Source of the DNA: Bermanella sp.
Lineage (GTDB): Bacteria > Pseudomonadota > Gammaproteobacteria > Pseudomonadales > Oceanobacteraceae
DNA: 35,750 bases
Direction: 5' to 3'
Assembly: GCA_002683575.1 (NCBI GenBank)
Contig: NYTP01000016.1
Location: forward strand, 8,023-43,772
Shown: in pieces, positions 33,521 through 35,750 of the stretch
Layout: each line of letters starts with the position of its first letter
How positions within the stretch are numbered: the first letter of the stretch is position 1
Notes under the pieces: model-generated
What the model was told of the DNA's origin: nothing
Database searches by the model: none
Seen by the model: only the letters and a program-made list of their open reading frames with translations
Position numbers and translations under genes: made by a program

Positions 33521-34570
33521 TTACTCAAGTGGTTTATGCTGTTCACAATAAATATCTGAGTGCTCATCAAAAATACTCGGGTCTCCTATCACACTAATAG
33601 TCGTGTCACAGACAGCACATTGAGGCGAATCATGGTGCTTAAGCCAAGTAAGGTAATCGCCTTTACTTAACGAAACTTGATGGGCGGCATAGGCAATGGG
33701 GTCATCTAAATATTCAAATAACTGATGAGGATGCAAATTAATATGGCCAGCCCCTGGGTGGTAGGCCACGCTCATGACCTCATTATCCTGCATACGCTTA
33801 ACAACACTGTCATTCGCTTCATAATCTAATTCATCCACATCAGCATTAGAAGACGGTGTGGATTGAGCGCGTAACTTTTCAAGTAAGACTTGCTGCTCTC
33901 TTACTTTCATATTTAAGCGTTCATTCTGCATTCGCAGTTCATGTTCATGCAGTGATGAACGTTGCTCCGTTAACTGTAAAACTTGCGCCGTTAAGCGCTC
34001 GCTGAGCATGGTTTGCTGCTCAAGGGCCTGCTGTAGCTGCTGAACTTGATTTCGATTTGCTGCTTCTTCATTGCGTAAGGTGCGCTTGATGACATCCACA
34101 TCACTTTCATCGTTGTGTTTGTCAGCACCCGAATCTAACAAGCTGTCTTGGCATTCTTTTAGGGCTTGCGTGACAGCACTAAAGGTTTTAGTAGAAGGGT
34201 CCCAAAGATCCACCTTATAACCGGATATAGGACATTGACTGCGACAGGCTAATCGAATCCGGCCGGCGCCGAAGTCAGGGCCTGGCCCGGCTGAATCACA
34301 CAAACGTTGCAGTGGTAAGAAGCGATCCGTCTCGCAATACCCGTCTTCGTCAAACGACAAGGTACAGCACACCATGGCCTTGATGAGCCAATCATGATTG
34401 GCCTGCACATAAACCACTCTTAGTTGCCCACGAAGATCTGGCAACCCCATATCAGAGTCAAGTAAGGCATCAATTTGTTCTACCGTCAAAACCTGCACAG
34501 CTTGATCATCGTTAAAGACAATCAAGGTTTCGATATAACTGGAAACCGGATGAATCCAATCTAGCGCCAT
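33521..34570 (-). CDS. Unknown cytoplasmic protein with coiled coil and C-terminal zinc-ribbon-like motif
   Basis: I do not recognise this family. The ~349-residue protein has an N-terminal globular part (~1-135) with seven strands or helices and four Cys, of which CRSQCP at ~105 is notable. A long coiled coil follows at ~160-245 (QVQQLQQALEQQTMLSERLTA). The C-terminal ~100 residues contain LHPHQLFEYLDDPIAYAAHQV and end with CAVCDTTI, then YCEQH, a CxxC-x(n)-CxxH pattern that could bind zinc. I use the ATG at 34570, because GGTG stands just before it; two GTG codons upstream are weaker. It precedes the PLP-enzyme gene and is probably co-transcribed. Function unknown. Confidence 0.7.
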   Translation of the reverse strand: MALDWIHPVSSYIETLIVFNDDQAVQVLTVEQIDALLDSDMGLPDLRGQLRVVYVQANHDWLIKAMVCCTLSFDEDGYCETDRFLPLQRLCDSAGPGPDFGAGRIRLACRSQCPISGYKVDLWDPSTKTFSAVTQALKECQDSLLDSGADKHNDESDVDVIKRTLRNEEAANRNQVQQLQQALEQQTMLSERLTAQVLQLTEQRSSLHEHELRMQNERLNMKVREQQVLLEKLRAQSTPSSNADVDELDYEANDSVVKRMQDNEVMSVAYHPGAGHINLHPHQLFEYLDDPIAYAAHQVSLSKGDYLTWLKHHDSPQCAVCDTTISVIGDPSIFDEHSDIYCEQHKPLE

Positions 34571-34705
34571 ATTCACCACGTGCCTAAAGGATTGTTATCT
34601 CACTTTAGTGTAGGTCAGTTATACGGGCGAATATGTGATAAAGCTTACAGTATTGAACCTTAAATTAGGTGAGCCTCGCCATTTTGAAACAAGCGCACAA
34701 ACAAA

Positions 34706-34736
34706 AACACCCCTGCACTTGCGTAACAGGGGTGTT
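34706..34736 (-). terminator. Rho-independent terminator of the fadH gene
   Basis: AACACCCCTG and CAGGGGTGTT form a 10-bp GC-rich stem with an 11-base loop. On the minus strand it is followed by a T run (A run at 34703-34707), 25 bases after the fadH stop at 34761. Confidence 0.85.
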
Positions 34737-34760
34737 AAGGCCTAGTAGGAAGGTCGCCCG

Positions 34761-35750
34761 TTAGATCACCGCGGCCAATTCCGTACCTTGTTTAATGGCA
34801 CGCTTGGCATCCAGCTCGGTTGCTTTGTCGGCCCCACCAATCAAATGCACCTCAATACCGGCATCTTGTAACGGTAACTGCAGTTCACGCAGAGGGTCCT
34901 GGCCAGCGCAGACAATCACGTTATCCACTTCTAATAGCATGGGTTTGCCATCCATTTCGATATGCAAACCTTGATCATCTATCTTCAGGTAGCTGACTTT
35001 ATTCATCATCTGCACATTTTTATGCTTAAGCGTGGTGCGGTGAATCCAACCTGTGGTTTTACCTAGCCCTGCCCCCACTTTTGACTTTTTACGCTGTAAT
35101 AAAAACACCTCACGCGCAGACGCTTCCACTTGTGCATCTTGGGCCAAGCCACCGGCATGGCTAACGGTCAAATCCACGCCCCACTCTTTCATGAACTCAT
35201 CTTTGTTCAGGCTTGGGTTTGTTTTGCCATGAGTTAAATACTCAGACACATCAAAACCGATGCCCCCTGCTCCCATGACCGCCACACGCTTGCCAACGGT
35301 TTTCTTATCACGTAATACATCCAAGTAGTTTAAAACCATAGGGTGATCAATGCCTTCTAATTCAGGCGTGCGCGGCACGATACCCGTGGCCAGAAACACC
35401 TCATCAAAGCCTGCGGCAACAAGATCAGCGCATTGCACCCGAGTATTCAACTGCAACTTAACGCCGGTTTTTTCAATCATCTTGTTAAAGTAACGAATGG
35501 TCTCGTTGAACTCTTCTTTACCCGGCACTTGTTTAGCAATATTAAACTGACCACCAATTTCACTGGCGCCATCAAAGAGTGTTACATCGTGGCCACGCTC
35601 GGCGGCGGTTGTCGCCGCTGATAAACCAGCTGGGCCTGCACCCACTACTGCAATTTTTTTCTTTTTGACTAATGGCTGCTGAATTAACTTGGTTTCATTA
35701 CACGCATACGGATTCACCAAACAAGAGACTTCACCACCACTAAACACATG
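34761..35750 (-). CDS. fadH: 2,4-dienoyl-CoA reductase (NADPH), C-terminal half (5' end outside window)
   Basis: The last 330 codons of FadH (E. coli 672 residues); the frame is open to the right edge. FadH reduces 2,4-dienoyl-CoA during beta-oxidation of unsaturated fatty acids. Visible are the end of the Fe-S cluster motif (SCLVNPYAC), the FAD-binding VVGAGPAGLSAATTAAERGHDV, the NADPH-binding VMGAGGIGFDVSEYL and the C-terminal VIVCAGQDPLREL ... GGADKATELDAKRAI, where the end matches the family. The N-terminal TIM-barrel half with the FMN site lies outside the window. It is transcribed leftward and ends at a terminator. Confidence 0.93.
   Translation of the reverse strand, partial: HVFSGGEVSCLVNPYACNETKLIQQPLVKKKKIAVVGAGPAGLSAATTAAERGHDVTLFDGASEIGGQFNIAKQVPGKEEFNETIRYFNKMIEKTGVKLQLNTRVQCADLVAAGFDEVFLATGIVPRTPELEGIDHPMVLNYLDVLRDKKTVGKRVAVMGAGGIGFDVSEYLTHGKTNPSLNKDEFMKEWGVDLTVSHAGGLAQDAQVEASAREVFLLQRKKSKVGAGLGKTTGWIHRTTLKHKNVQMMNKVSYLKIDDQGLHIEMDGKPMLLEVDNVIVCAGQDPLRELQLPLQDAGIEVHLIGGADKATELDAKRAIKQGTELAAVI

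Noticed and set aside
1-35750. tRNA, rRNA, CRISPR, insertion sequence, prophage, integron
   Set aside because: I looked for T-loop-like text, spaced direct repeats, transposase or integrase motifs and terminal inverted repeats and saw none; without a covariance search small RNAs cannot be excluded.

Overview
The window is an ordinary, densely coded stretch of a moderately AT-rich gammaproteobacterial chromosome. Gene content (YejK, CysZ, FadH, a fused PutA, BolA, RbgA/YlqF-type GTPase, DUF2489 and DUF924 proteins, several OruR-type AraC regulators beside lipid genes) suggests a marine, lipid- or hydrocarbon-using member of the Oceanospirillales or a relative. That placement is inference from gene content; no rRNA or tRNA gene is present. 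I found no insertion sequence, prophage, CRISPR array or integron, and no gene-free gap longer than about 225 bases.

Layout. 1-2424: end of a metallo-beta-lactamase-fold gene, then divergent yejK and cysZ. 2486-9856: an AraC regulator, a FadL-type outer-membrane porin and a 988-residue Ig-like lipoprotein, all leftward, with a rightward pair (MaoC-like hot-dog protein and exported methyltransferase) diverging from the regulator. 9859-14474: an MBL hydrolase, a small orphan, a long-chain acyl-CoA ligase diverging from a second AraC regulator, and a minimal SET-domain protein. 14659-17056: a membrane class III nucleotide cyclase overlapping an outer-membrane lipoprotein gene. 17155-22209: putA, a START-domain protein, bolA and an acidic-tailed protein. 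22332-23811: the RbgA/YlqF GTPase and a DUF695-like protein. 23910-26822: a persulfide dioxygenase-like enzyme diverging from a BigR/SqrR-like regulator and a SulP transporter. 26847-30346: DUF2489 protein, lipoprotein, murI, DUF924 protein. 30505-35750: a small outer-membrane barrel, a third AraC regulator, a PLP enzyme downstream of an unrecognised coiled-coil protein, and the 3' part of fadH.

How the genes fit together. The left third has a lipid theme: outer-membrane uptake (FadL), activation (acyl-CoA ligase), hydration (MaoC) and, at the far right, dienoyl-CoA reduction (FadH), with three regulators of the same AraC subfamily. The clearest functional module is the sulfur one at 23910-26822. 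Its regulator keeps two cysteines 66 residues apart, as in BigR and SqrR, and its enzyme keeps the 2-His-1-Asp iron ligands of ETHE1-type persulfide dioxygenases. The least explained parts are the FadL/Ig-lipoprotein pair with a 29-bp inverted repeat in its promoter, the cyclase/lipoprotein pair with an unusual purine-site residue, and the exported methyltransferase.

Several start codons are moved from the longest open frame because a Shine-Dalgarno or promoter decides otherwise; each case is explained in its entry.
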